This document shows, piece by piece, positions 43,949-54,130 of a stretch of 64,000 nt of DNA. A model generated the notes under the pieces. The model searched no databases. It was not told where the DNA came from and saw nothing but the letters and a program-made list of their open reading frames with translations. Source of the stretch: Thermothelomyces thermophilus ATCC 42464 (Eukaryota > Ascomycota > Sordariomycetes > Sordariales > Chaetomiaceae); the NCBI RefSeq assembly GCF_000226095.1, contig NC_016473.1:434001-498000 (forward strand). The letters run 5' to 3'. A program made the position numbers and the translations under genes. How positions within the stretch are numbered: the stretch's first letter is position 1; the number at the start of each line of letters is the position of its first letter.

Positions 43949-46816
43949 TCAAAACCTGCCAGCAGCAGGCTGCCCAAGTATTCCTTGTCCTCCGTAATGG
44001 TCTGGGCTCTCAACCATGCTGCAGAAGACCCTCTCAATTGTCGTTCCGTCATTCGCGCCGTGGTTGGACTCTAGGGCCCCTGAGTCTGGCGCTCTCTCGC
44101 AGTTCGCTCTCTCCGAGGTTGCTCCTCCAGACCCATCCACTTTAGGGTTCTCTTGATATGTCCAACGGACATCAATGATTTCCCGGTCCGCGGACTCGTG
44201 ATCATTGTGCGACACGGCGGTAGTCATCTCTTCCTCCTTCTCCTCCTCCTCCTTCTTCCTTTTCTCTGCGAGCCACCTCAGCAGGCCATTTTCGTCAAAC
44301 ATCGGCCCTCTTCGTTTCGCTATGGGTAACCTGACGGGGTCTAAGTCAACCTGCAATGCCTTGTTGCGCGCCTCATCGTTGTGCGCCAGTCTGTGCAAGC
44401 TTCTGTCGCGATCCAGCGCCTCCTGCAAAAAGTCGCCGAGCCGGACGGACGGTACGAACTGCCGGGCCGTCTTGGACATGGCTCTGGCGTAGAGCTCGTA
44501 CTTCTCCGCAGCAGTCAACAGCAGCGTCTGTTGCGGGCCGGTTCCCCCCCGAGCACCATCGTCTGAACGAGCGTTAGGCGGGGTGTCCTTGATACCCTCT
44601 GCCGGCATATCCGCCCCGGCCGCCGCCCTGCTCGGGTTTTCAGTCTCGTGGTGGATGTCCTGGAAAGGTGAAGGCTGTGTCCCAACAGGTGTTTGCGAAG
44701 AGCCCCGCGGTTCGTTCTCCGGGGAAACCGCGCTGACGTTTGCATGAGGTATGGTGTCACCGTTCGAGGGAGCCCGAGAGGTGACAACACCGGGCGACAT
44801 CTTCCAGGGTTCCTCGATTTGACCGCTTGTCGCTCGTGGTTGCTTCTTGAGCTCGGGACGGCTATCCTTGTAGTCGCACAGCAAGAGGTTCTCCATAAAC
44901 TCCTGTCTGGTGATTGCACAGCGACGCGGCTCCTCCCACAAGCCTCGGATCCGGTCCGTGAGGCGCGTGGACTCCCGTTCACCGGCAAGCACCTTGGTGC
45001 CATGCGCCTGCATGCGGTGGTTCGTCATGCCGACCCTGTGGGCGTACCGCCAGACGGCGCCGAGCAGGTGGGGTTTCCTCGTCTTCCGGGCCAGCTCGTA
45101 GAGGAGATGAAACGTGGTCCGGTCGGCCACGTGGTGGCCGCGCTCGTCGAACATGCGAACGAGGTCAACGGCTAGGTCGACCTTCCTCTGATGCTTGCAG
45201 CGCGTGATGGCTGTGTTGAGCGATATCGTGGTGGGTTTGCTGTGCTCGCTCGCAAACATGTACTCGAGGAGCTGCCGCAGCTCGCCGAATTTGCTATGCT
45301 GTCCAAAGACGTCGAGATATCGGTTGGCGGCGCGGAGGCCGAGCCGCCACTCTGGGCCGTAGAGCTCGCGCAGACCGGCAATGAAGGCGTCGAAACTCTG
45401 GCCCTGCTGGATCGCGCGATAGGCGTCGTGGTCAGCCATGATCCCCGACACCCCGTTCACGACCGTCGGGTCGAGGAAGAAGCTCTTGGTGTCCATGGCC
45501 TGCAGGATGTACCGCCGGACCTCCTCGGACTCGACGAGGCGAAGAAAGAGGAGCCATGTGCCGAGGTTTGGCCTGTACCCGTGGCGGACCATTTGGCTGA
45601 CGGTGCTCTCAAAGGCGGGCAGGTTCTTGGACCTGACCGACGTCTCGGCCATCAGGTTGTAAGTGTCGGTGTCGACGCGCAAGCCCAGTTCCTCGGCTCG
45701 GTTGAAGAGCGCCTGGGCGTCCTTGACATGGGTTGCGCCGGCCGCCGTGAGGTACCGAAGGGCCAGCTTAAGCGCCGGGAGCGACACCGCCGCGGAAGCG
45801 GCCGGGTCGTTGAAGACCGCGTGTAGCAGCCGCACCACGGTTTCCTTGTGCGTCTCTCCATCTGGGTACAGCTCCCGCGCGCGGCTCGCGTCCAGGTTGC
45901 CCATAATCAGCGCCGCGACGTACTGCTGAAACGCCTGGGCTGTCCACTCGCCGGGTCGCGGGATCTGGTCCGCCCTCACGTTGAGCCTGTAGGGCCGGCA
46001 CGGGACCGACATCTGGTGGGGAAGCACTCTGGTCGCCGTAAAGGCCGAATCGTCCAACCCTTCGGTGGGGGGCTGGCCCGCCTGGCTGCTCTCCACTCCG
46101 GCCTGGAGGAAGTCGTCCAGGTTCACTACTGTCACTCCCTTGCTGACCTTCAAGATGTCGTCGACCGCAGCCGTCATGGCGGTCGGCCGTCCGCTGAGGA
46201 CGATGTAAGGGTCGAAGGGGGCCGCCTCGTCGGCGGGTCGGTACAGCGTCATGTCACAGTCCGTCCTCGACCGGATGTTCCAGAGGTTCCGCTCGTGATC
46301 GGACAAGAGCAGCGCGACCGAGTGCTTCGGGATGACGACCTTGATTCGACCCTGGCGTTCGTGTGGGGGGGTCCATTTTACGAGCTTGTTGAGCACGGCG
46401 CGCCAGTCGCCGCCCCGGCCCGGCGGCCGGCGTTGCTCGAGCCGGAGCTGCTGCGTGTAGGCGCGGTGATGCTTCAGCAGTGCCTCCCGGTTCTCGCGCT
46501 TGTCGGGGTACTGCGTGACGGGCTTCACGACGACGGAGCCATAGGGGTCGTGCGGCCGGACGGGGACGCGACTGAGGCGGTCGACGAGCGACGGCGGCGG
46601 GCGGGCCGAGGCGGTATCGGTATCGGCGGACGGCTCTGTAGGAGGACGGAGGCGCCTCGCGGGCCTTGTCTTGTCGGAGGCAGTGGACTGGGCGCGGGCG
46701 ACGAGCGCGGCGTAGCCGACAAAGGGCGGGTTCCTCGGCGCAGCGAGCGCAAATCGCTGTTGGATGCGACCCTGGGGCGAGCACGCTCTCCATGGCAGCG
46801 CGGAACCTAGGGTCAT
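43949..46816 (-). CDS. mitochondrial PPR-type RNA-binding protein
   Basis: Single exon, 955 residues. The N-terminus is Arg/Ala/Pro-rich and lacks acidic residues for about 45 residues, typical of a mitochondrial targeting peptide. A small conserved domain follows around 150-235, including HSVALLLSDHERNLWNIRSR and PYIVLSGRPTAMTAAVDDIL, resembling a KH-like unit found in some fungal mitochondrial RNA factors. The region 300-650 consists of helix pairs of about 35 residues, with signs of pentatricopeptide repeats such as AQALFNRAEELGLRVDTDTYNLM, FESTVSQMVRHGYRPNLGTWLLFL, and AVDLVRMFDERGHHVADRTTFHLL. The C-terminal third is low complexity and acidic in places. Such proteins bind organelle transcripts to guide processing, stability or translation. 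The target cannot be told from sequence, so no symbol is given. Confidence 0.82.
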   Translation of the reverse strand: MTLGSALPWRACSPQGRIQQRFALAAPRNPPFVGYAALVARAQSTASDKTRPARRLRPPTEPSADTDTASARPPPSLVDRLSRVPVRPHDPYGSVVVKPVTQYPDKRENREALLKHHRAYTQQLRLEQRRPPGRGGDWRAVLNKLVKWTPPHERQGRIKVVIPKHSVALLLSDHERNLWNIRSRTDCDMTLYRPADEAAPFDPYIVLSGRPTAMTAAVDDILKVSKGVTVVNLDDFLQAGVESSQAGQPPTEGLDDSAFTATRVLPHQMSVPCRPYRLNVRADQIPRPGEWTAQAFQQYVAALIMGNLDASRARELYPDGETHKETVVRLLHAVFNDPAASAAVSLPALKLALRYLTAAGATHVKDAQALFNRAEELGLRVDTDTYNLMAETSVRSKNLPAFESTVSQMVRHGYRPNLGTWLLFLRLVESEEVRRYILQAMDTKSFFLDPTVVNGVSGIMADHDAYRAIQQGQSFDAFIAGLRELYGPEWRLGLRAANRYLDVFGQHSKFGELRQLLEYMFASEHSKPTTISLNTAITRCKHQRKVDLAVDLVRMFDERGHHVADRTTFHLLYELARKTRKPHLLGAVWRYAHRVGMTNHRMQAHGTKVLAGERESTRLTDRIRGLWEEPRRCAITRQEFMENLLLCDYKDSRPELKKQPRATSGQIEEPWKMSPGVVTSRAPSNGDTIPHANVSAVSPENEPRGSSQTPVGTQPSPFQDIHHETENPSRAAAGADMPAEGIKDTPPNARSDDGARGGTGPQQTLLLTAAEKYELYARAMSKTARQFVPSVRLGDFLQEALDRDRSLHRLAHNDEARNKALQVDLDPVRLPIAKRRGPMFDENGLLRWLAEKRKKEEEEKEEEMTTAVSHNDHESADREIIDVRWTYQENPKVDGSGGATSERANCERAPDSGALESNHGANDGTTIERVFCSMVESPDHYGGQGILGQPAAGRF

Positions 46817-47516
46817 AGCTATGGTCGGGGCATGTCTGTGTCGTTTCAGCCGGTTTGCTTGCGCCGTTTCCGGGTCCCGGGCTGGCGCAAGGTTGCTATG
46901 CTGCGGAGGTTACTGCAGGCCGCAGCGCTCATCGCCCTGATCAAAGAGATTCGGAACGCGATGGTACGCTTCAGGGACTTTTTTTAGGGACCCACTGCAC
47001 ACAGCAGTTCGGTTATCGCCCGAAGGCCACCTACACAGTGCCAATAGCAACTCTTGACCGGGTGGCCTAGGTACGTACCCAAAGTACATACTCCGTACCT
47101 CATTAGTAAACGCAAAGCATCCCTTTTTTTTTTCCGCCATTTCTTTTCCACCTGGATTCGTGCCGTTCATGCCCGTGGGAATTGTGACAGGTTCAATTCA
47201 GATATGGCCGAGCAGGTATTCTCGGTAACCTGTGTGCCCGTTTCCATCTATCGAAGCCGGGTGAAGGGTGTTGAGTTTCTGATTTAGCAGAACTTAGCAA
47301 TCTCGCTCGGGTTCTCCGTGCCGTGTACTCGTTTTCCTTTTTTTTTTTCTCATTATTGGTTGGAGATGGGAAGAAAGGTGAAAGCCTCGAATTCTCGAGT
47401 TTAGGACTGACTCAATGACAAAGGACTTGGAAGGGTACATAAACGTAATGGCATCCCTCCGGCATCTCGAAGAGGATCCTTAGATGCAAACCGACTACGA
47501 CGTGAAACAGTATTCG
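46817..47516. other. intergenic region with TACTCCGTA motif
   Basis: 700 bp between the leader of the PPR-type gene and the 3' end of the DysF gene. It contains TACTCCGTA at 47089-47097 and T-rich runs near 47124 and 47338. No gene was supported. Confidence 0.5.
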
Positions 47517-48922
47517 TTAAGGATACTGGCCGTCCTCAGCTTCCTTCCCATCCCGTGTCTTGGTTTCGCGTTCAGGAGCTGATGGCGCTGATGGGCCAGA
47601 ACTGTCCACCCCTTGCCAAGTCTTTGAATCCCACCCTTGCTTGTGGTCCACGGCGGCTTTCGACTCTCCTTCCTCGGCTATCCCTTTGACATCGCTCCAG
47701 TATTCGAGCCTTCTCATCTCCTCATCTGCGTGTTTGATGGCCGCAGCGAGGTTCTCGACCTTCCGGTCCAGCTCTGGATTGCTCTCCTTGGCGGCCTTTT
47801 GTTCGGCGACCGACTGGTCGTAGGCTTCAGTCAGGTTGGCCAGGAGGACCCGGCGAGATGCCTGGAAGAGAAAAAGGGAAATGATCTCGTGCATGATGGC
47901 CTGCAGACCTTCCAAATCCTCCTTGGCGTTCGCGAGATAGTTGCCGACGGCCTCGATCTTCTCCCTGTCGATTCGGGACACGCGGAGCACGCGCAAGAGC
48001 TCGTCGGAATGTTCAATGGCTGGTGGCTCCGCACTCTCCATGTTGGCCGTGCTCATGCTTGCTCTGCTGCCCGGGACGGTGCTAGCCCGGCTGGGACTGC
48101 GGTCCCTCGCCATCTCGGAGGACGGCCGAACCGTGAAATAGTCGGGATTCAGCATGTACTGGTCCTGCACGGAATAGCCTTCGTTCTTTTTGACCCGCTT
48201 CCTGATCCACGCCCGTCGCCGGACAAATGAGTTCCACCACCGCGCCTTATGCCATGAGAACTTGCTGGAAAAGGCAAACGAGTACGTCCAGCCGTCCTCG
48301 TCCACGTCCATGTCATAGTTGATGCGCCACTCGGGCCAGGCCCATTCCCAGCTGGGATCGGGCACTTGTGCCGTGTATATATCGGTTGGGCTCGGCTTGT
48401 GCGCAAAGTTTGTCCACGGGGGCGGGTCGAGGTTACCGAGCGCCTTGGAGGAGAAGAGGGGTATCCCGCACAGGAACCCGCCCCGTTGGTTTTCGTAAAG
48501 TACGTCAATCTCTGATTCGGGCGTCTTGGGCTTGCCGTGGACATGCGCCGTCTTTGCCAACGTTGCTGAATCGCCGGCTCCGACCTGCGGCGTGGGCTCT
48601 GATGTTCGTCAGCTTCGTCAGCTGCTAGGAAGGGCTGGTCGGCAACGCCGACTGCTAACTCACCGTCGATCACAACGGACGGCTGCCCCTGCTCTTCCTG
48701 CTCCCCCGTCTCTCCGCCCGCGTCGCCTTCTCCGTCGGCTGCCAGAGACATCACGGCACCGGTCGCTGCAGCACCACGCTGCGAGGACGGCCCGGCCGAC
48801 GAAGGCCCGAGGGGTGCTTCCTCCTCACCATCCTTGTCGACGAGGTTTATTTCGTGGTCGAAGTCACTGTCCTTGAGAGGCGGTACGCGGCGCGACGACC
48901 GGTGATGTCTGGTCCTGGGCAT
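47517..48922 (-). CDS. DysF (peroxin/ferlin) domain protein, Spo73-like
   Basis: Two exons (48922-48664 and 48598-47517) give 446 residues. The 65-bp intron has GTGAGT and CAG ends, and the join reads VVIDEPTPQVGAG. The N-terminal 90 residues are charged and disordered. Residues about 110-210 form a DysF-type domain: VLYENQRGGFLCGIPLFSSKAL, then PSWEWAWPEWRINYDMDVDEDGW, then KARWWNSFVRRRAWIRKRV. The paired Trp and Arg residues that hold this fold together are present. A C-terminal helical region of about 130 residues, with heptad-like spacing, suggests a coiled coil. In yeast, DysF proteins include peroxisome-size regulators (Pex30 group) and Spo73, needed for prospore membrane growth. This one lacks visible membrane spans, so it is closer to Spo73 than to the Pex30 group; the function here is inferred. 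Confidence 0.82.
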
Positions 48923-49868
48923 AGCTCCTCATGCCATCATGTGCCCGGCCGTACTACCCATATAGTGGGGCATTGACCAGTATGAAGTTCCCAAGGCGTA
49001 TGTGTAGAGGACCCGACGCCTTGGTGAGCGCAATGAGATTCTCGAGTGGGGAGAGGAGGATCGAGACAGATAATTGAATGGCGTTACCGAGACGGCGCCG
49101 TTCCGTTTGACAATATCGCGTGGTGGGGTTGCTTGCTTACATACGGTGGTGACTCGTGGTGCACTAGCACATACAGTACGAGGAGCAACAATAGCAATGA
49201 GGTTTGCGCAGTTTCCAGGTAAAGTGACGATTCGCAATGTGGTGTGGGGGAACGGTTTCGCTGCAGCGATCACTGCAGGAGGCGGCAGTGAACGGCGTCG
49301 GGGCCGAAATCGATGGGAGCTGGGTGGCTGCCGCGCACCATGATGTAATCCCGGGCTTTTTCCAGCCACGGCTTCATGAGCGAGCTCCAGTTTGCGGTTG
49401 GTTATTGCGCCAAGCATTCCTGGCAACGCCCAAGCTCGAGTGGGGCTCGACGGCGCTGTGAAATCGAGTGGGCACGCCGCTCTCCCCCGCTCATACGTCA
49501 TAGATACATGTCATGAACTGGGGAAAAAGCTCTGGGATTGCAGGCGAAGCATGGCAACTTGCACATCCGGTGGAAAAAGGTTGGTTGGATGGGATTGGTT
49601 GAATGGGACGATTGCTGCGGAAAACATGGAGCCGGATGTACAAAAGCATGCGTGACTAGAAATATAACCGTGGGAAGTCCCTCCTGTGAGCACAACCCGT
49701 CACCAGCATCCAACCACACCCCACTCATATTTGATCAACCTCGAACACTGTCGCAAACAGAACAGTGTTAGTCTCTTAGGGCACTCGCATCATCTGACCA
49801 TCGGTGAAACCTCTCTTTTGAAAACCAAAACCAACCAGAACCACCTTTCACTCCATAACATAACCACA
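48923..49868. other. divergent promoter region
   Basis: About 0.95 kb between the divergent DysF and small membrane-protein genes. The minus frame 48929-49501 is open for 190 codons but has no domain and sits in the shared leader or promoter, so it was not called. Confidence 0.45.
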
Positions 49869-50424
49869 ATGTCTCGCTCAAAAGTGCCCCTTGCCATCGG
49901 CCTCGCCGCCGCGGGTGGTATCGGCTATTACTTCTACTCGGCCGGCGGTTCTCCACGGGCAGCTGAGAAGCAGTTTGAGAGTGAGTGAAGCACAACAGCC
50001 CCTCCGCTCGGGTTCAACCCTATATTGTCGTGGCCGAAATCACTTACACGTCCCTCTAAGGTGACGCGCAACACGTCGCGGCTAAGGTCAAGGGCGAGGT
50101 TCCTCATCGCTCGACCGACGCTGAGCAGCAGGGTCGCAAAGTGGGTCAGGAAATCGGTGCCAAGGTCGACAGCGCGGTAAGTCGCTTTGTTTTGCCGTGC
50201 TCTCCCCTGCGGAGCGGACACGTGAAACGGTCCTGCTAACCGTTGGGATTCAACAGGTCGAAACCGTCAACAGGGACATCTCCAAGGCCAAGAGCGAGAC
50301 TGAGTCGCACGCAAAGGCCGCAAAGGCCGACGCTCTCAAGAAGATCGACGAGTTCGACCGCAAGGTGGAGGACAGCGCCGCCAAGGGCAAGAGCTATCTG
50401 TCATCGTGGTTCGGCAGCAAATAG
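49869..50424 (+). CDS. small membrane-anchored, coiled-coil protein (calcofluor-hypersensitive type)
   Basis: Three exons (49869-49980, 50061-50176, 50257-50424) give 131 residues. The N-terminus has a short membrane segment, VPLAIGLAAAGGIGYYFYSAGG. The rest is highly charged and helical with Ala/Lys/Glu heptads: KVKGEVPHRSTDAEQQGRK, VETVNRDISKAKSETESHAK and KKIDEFDRKVEDSAAKGKSY, ending in SSWFGSK. Fungal proteins of this plan are often annotated as calcofluor white hypersensitive proteins, with no proven biochemical role. The N-terminal segment and charged remainder also fit a mitochondrial or ER surface anchor. Both introns have good GTGAGT and GTAAGT donors. The gene ends about 280 bp before the PRP6 stop, in convergent orientation. 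Confidence 0.85.
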
Positions 50425-50705
50425 CTAAAGGCTTCTTCGAAGTGTTTTGGAAAGGAAGGGGAATCTTTTCTTGTCTTGCCAACTTACAAGGCTAGTTTTG
50501 GGGGTTTAACATCTTCTATTCCATAGGCGTTTTCTGATGAATCTCTTCAGTTGACCCAGCAGATTATACCTGATATAAACATCACAACATCCATGGCTGC
50601 ATCGTTGGCTGGGTTCTGAATATTTGGGAATAAAAGAACAACGAACGTTAAATGAGCCCGCGGATACGCTACAGACATTTGCGATGTGCACAATTCTCTC
50701 CTTGA

Positions 50706-53577
50706 CTAGCTCAAGGACGCTGCGACAAGCTTCAGGATCTCCTCGGTTTTCTTGCCCGCGTTCTTGGGATCCTTGGCTATCGCTTGCCAGTGCTCGCCAT
50801 GGCGCGGGTCGTTCAGCACGCACTTGGCCACCAGCTCGGCCCTCTTCTCCTCTGTGCCGTGCTGCGACAGGAACTTGTAGTACCAGGCCCACGTGTCTCC
50901 CATGTCGCGGTCCAGCAGCAGCGCACGCTCGAACCAGTTCTGGGCCCGATCCAGCTTGCGCTCCGCCCACAGGATCCGCGCCGCCGTCACCTGCAGTATT
51001 GGATCGTCCTCGACCCTCTTGATGGCCTCGGTGATGAGCGACTTGCGCTGCGTGCGCGGCTCCAGGTGCAGGATGCGCTCCGCCCACAGCAGCCCGCTCT
51101 TGGGCATCTGCTGGAGCGCTGTCGCCATGAGGCTCTTCGCTTGGTTGATGTTGCCCGCCCGCCGCTCCACCCGGATGAGCTCGGTCCAGAGCTCGGGGCA
51201 CTTGGGCACAGCCTGCCGTGCCCGGTCGAGCACGCTGCGCGCCTTGACGACGTTGCCGGAGCGTTCCTCCAGGCGCGAGTACAGGAGCCAGAGCGGCACC
51301 GAAGACGGCACCGCGCGCACGCCGGTGCCGTATGCCTCCCTGGCCTCCGGGAGTTTCCCTAGGTCCTCGTAGATTTGACCCTTCATCATCCACAACTTTG
51401 GCGCGGCGGGGAAGAGCTGGAGCGCGTCCTGCACCAGGTCGAGCGCGGCTTCGTTGTTGCCCAGCTGCCTCTCGAACGCCGCGCTCCGCATCCAGACCCG
51501 GTCTGTCGGGGCGTTCTGGCGAGCCGTCTTGAGGAGATCGCGGGCTTGGTCGGTGAAGCCATTGTCGGCCTCCAGCTTGACCGCGGCCAGCCAGATGTCT
51601 TCGTTGTCCGGGTTCTGCTTGAACGCCCTGGCCAACACCCGGCGGGCCTCGTTAAGCTCGCCAGACTTTTCCTTGGCCAGCATGAGCCAGAAGACTTCGA
51701 CGTGCGGACAAGCCTCCACGGCCTTCTCGAGAGCCCGCCACAGGTCGTCCTTGGTGCCGTGATTCCGTTCCAGGTCCACTGCAGCCAGGTACAGACTCCT
51801 GCTGTTGGGGAACACCCGCAGCGCGTAGGCATAGATTGCGCGGGCGGTCGCAAACTTGTCCCGGCTGATGCTGGCCTTGGCATCCTCCATCCATATCTCC
51901 TTGCGGTCATCGTCCTCATCCAGGCCCCATCCGAGCGTCTCCTCGATGATGTTGCTACATGTCAGCACCGCTCCTTCCTCCTCGCACTTCTCGGCCTCGG
52001 CAATCCACTCCTCACGCTTTGGCATGGCGTTTCGTTTGGCCAGGAACGTGACGGCGTTCTTCATCACCGGCCGCTTTGAGCCCTCTCCCAACTGCTCCTC
52101 GAGACGGGCGGCGGCGATCCACAGCTCGTGCGAAGTTGGGAGCTTCTTGACCGCCTTATTAAGCACCTTGCGAGCATTATCTGGCGTCTCGAGCCTCGCC
52201 AGAGCCAGCCACAGGTCGAGAGACTCGGGGATGAGCTCCGTGGCTTTGGCGAGCAGCATGCGCGCGTCGGCGGGGTCCTCCTCCAGATTGACCGCTTCTT
52301 TCCACAGCGCCTCGGACTCGGGATTGTGATCCAGCGCGCGCCGGATCACCTTCTTTCGCGACCTCAAGTCGTTCTCAAGTTTCATCGCCTCCACCCACAG
52401 CTTGACCGAGTGGGGGTTCGCCTGGATGGCCTGCGCAGCGATCACCTTAGCGCTGCGGTTGTCGTTGAGGTGGATGTTCTCGAGCCAGATATCCTCACTC
52501 TTAGGACAATGTTGACAGCCTTTGGCGATCAGTGTGCGGGCAGCGCCAGGCTTCCCGGCCGCAATTTCCAACCTGGCCGCGGCAATCCAGCTGGCCGCCT
52601 GTTTCGGGTTCGAGTCGACGGCGGACTTGAGCATCTTCCGAAACTGCTCGATGTCCCCGATGCTCTGCTCGGCGATCTGGACGTTCGATAGCGACGTCAG
52701 GTAACCTTTGGGGTCGATGCTCGTCGCGCTTCCGGCGGTGGCGATACCGCTGGTCTGCGACTGCTGCTCCAGGCGGGCCCGTAGCACTTTGTCGCGGGCC
52801 GCGCCGATCTTTGCAAAGTCGGTCACGGTGCCGTCCTTGTTCACCTCGGTGGCCGTGCCGTCGTCGGCGACGGTGGTCCCAAACTGCCCCTGGTCCCTCG
52901 CAGCCGCCAGGACGCTATCGGGAACAGCGTAGAATCGTTGCATCCGTTCTTGCCGAGCCCTCTTCGTGCGACCGGTTAGATCCTTGGGATCCGGGAGGTT
53001 GGCCCATTCTTCGTCCGTCACCGTCTCGAGCGCCCTCTTGAGCCCAGCAAACTGCTGCTGGATCTTTGGGTTCTTGCGTTCGTATTCTTCGCGCTCGGCC
53101 TTCTCTCGTGCTTCCCTGTGCGATTACCGGTCGGTATTTTGCTCATCTAGGCGCGGACAGATAAACTACATGCTTGGTATTTTGGGAGGATGTGCTTGGG
53201 CAGAGGGGAAGAGGAAGAAAGGGAAACGGTGTCACTAACCTCTGTTTTTGGCGGCGCCTGGCCATCCTGTCGTCGACTTCTTTCCATATCCGATCAGCCT
53301 CTTCGTCGTCCTTCTCGTAGATGCCACCAGCAAAAAGCCCAACCTCATTGTCGGGGTCTTGGTACCGCTCATCGTCGTCATTGTCGTCGTCTTTCGCGGG
53401 AGTCAGTCCGAGCTGGGCCGACCGCTTTGCGACGGCGGCTTTGATTTGGTCTTCGCTGGGTCCGTCGCGCGCAGGACCGAGATCTGACCGGGTTGTGAAG
53501 CCAGTAGCTCCGCGACCGAGACCGGCCACATAATTCTCGGGCGCCGGCTGGCTAAGGAAATCGCGCCTACTCGCCAT
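50706..53577 (-). CDS. PRP6: U4/U6.U5 tri-snRNP splicing factor Prp6 (S. pombe Prp1)
   Basis: Prp6 bridges U5 and U4/U6 snRNPs in the spliceosome. Two exons (53577-53240 and 53115-50706) give 915 residues, the normal length. The N-terminal PRP1 domain starts MASRRDFLSQPAPENYVAGLGRGATGF, with DLGPARDGPSEDQIKAA, DPDNEVGLFAGGIYEKDDEEADRIW, and TDEEWANLPDPKDLTGR. From about residue 270 the protein is a continuous array of HAT/TPR-like helical repeats with W..A...E signatures, for example AASWIAAARLEIAAGKPGAAR, DIWLENIHLN and ELWIAAARLEEQLG. The 124-bp intron (GTTAGT..CAG) sits inside the PRP1 domain and joins KQR to EAREKAEREEYE. An upstream in-frame ATG at 53706 would add 43 residues with no family support. 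A TTAGGG box lies about 140 bp upstream. Confidence 0.95.
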
Positions 53578-53716
53578 GGCGTCTTTGCTGGTTGTCGTGG
53601 TTGTTAAATGTTGCTGACTTGACGGTCCAGCAGCAAGTTCTGAGGCGAACAGGACGCGGCTCAGAGGCGCCCCGGGGAAGTCGAGTAGGCGCTGCAGGTT
53701 CCACACCTGTTGCAGT

Positions 53717-53731
53717 TTAGGGTTAGGGTTA
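53717..53731 (-). promoter_or_regulatory. telobox-like element upstream of PRP6
   Basis: The plus strand reads TTAGGGTTAGGGTTA; on the gene's strand it is TAACCCTAACCCTAA. It sits about 140 bp upstream of the PRP6 start codon. In fungi, telobox words in promoters are known binding sites for Tbf1/Teb1-type factors, often in genes of ribosome and RNA metabolism. The function here is inferred from position and match alone. Confidence 0.5.
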
Positions 53732-53986
53732 TATCCTGTAAATTTTCGTAAGCCTTTTTCCTTTGGATCTGCGACTCATTCGCTATAAAAAAAAAAAACT
53801 CCGAACAACCGATACTGGGCTAGTACGGACTACCTTTTTGAAAAGGGCCTTGTGAGACTTGCATTCGATTCAGTGTCGTGTTCCGATTGTTTCCTGCCCA
53901 GGTGTTCCACTTCTCACAAGAGAGCGCATAACCAATCATGACGGGAAGAACGCCTTTTACCAAACATTCTCATGTATGCCAACGAA

Positions 53987-54042
53987 TGAATCCAACTCCT
54001 TGAATCCAACTCCTTGAATCCAACTCCTTGAATCCAACTCCT
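53987..54042. repeat. 14-bp tandem repeat, 4 exact copies
   Basis: TGAATCCAACTCCT is repeated four times without change (53987-54000, 54001-54014, 54015-54028, 54029-54042), followed by a diverged start of a fifth. It lies between genes. Confidence 0.95.
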
Positions 54043-54130
54043 TTTCCAACCTTAGACCCCAAGCCCTAGCCTGACCGAATCCCCCCACAGCTGATCTTGC
54101 TTCAATGAACAAGAATAAAAAAAAGAACGA

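Larger units (their letters stand above)
53578..54130. other. intergenic region with telobox and 14-bp repeats
   Basis: This lies between PRP6's start and the 3' end of the next minus-strand gene. It holds the TTAGGG box at 53717-53731, an A12-type run near 53786, and four exact 14-bp repeats at 53987-54042. Confidence 0.6.

Noticed and set aside
53717-53731. TTAGGG repeats as a sign of a chromosome end
   Set aside because: Only about two and a half units, flanked on both sides by ordinary single-copy genes.
53987-54042. Tandem 14-bp repeats as a CRISPR array
   Set aside because: No spacers between units; direct head-to-tail copies, and the genome is eukaryotic.
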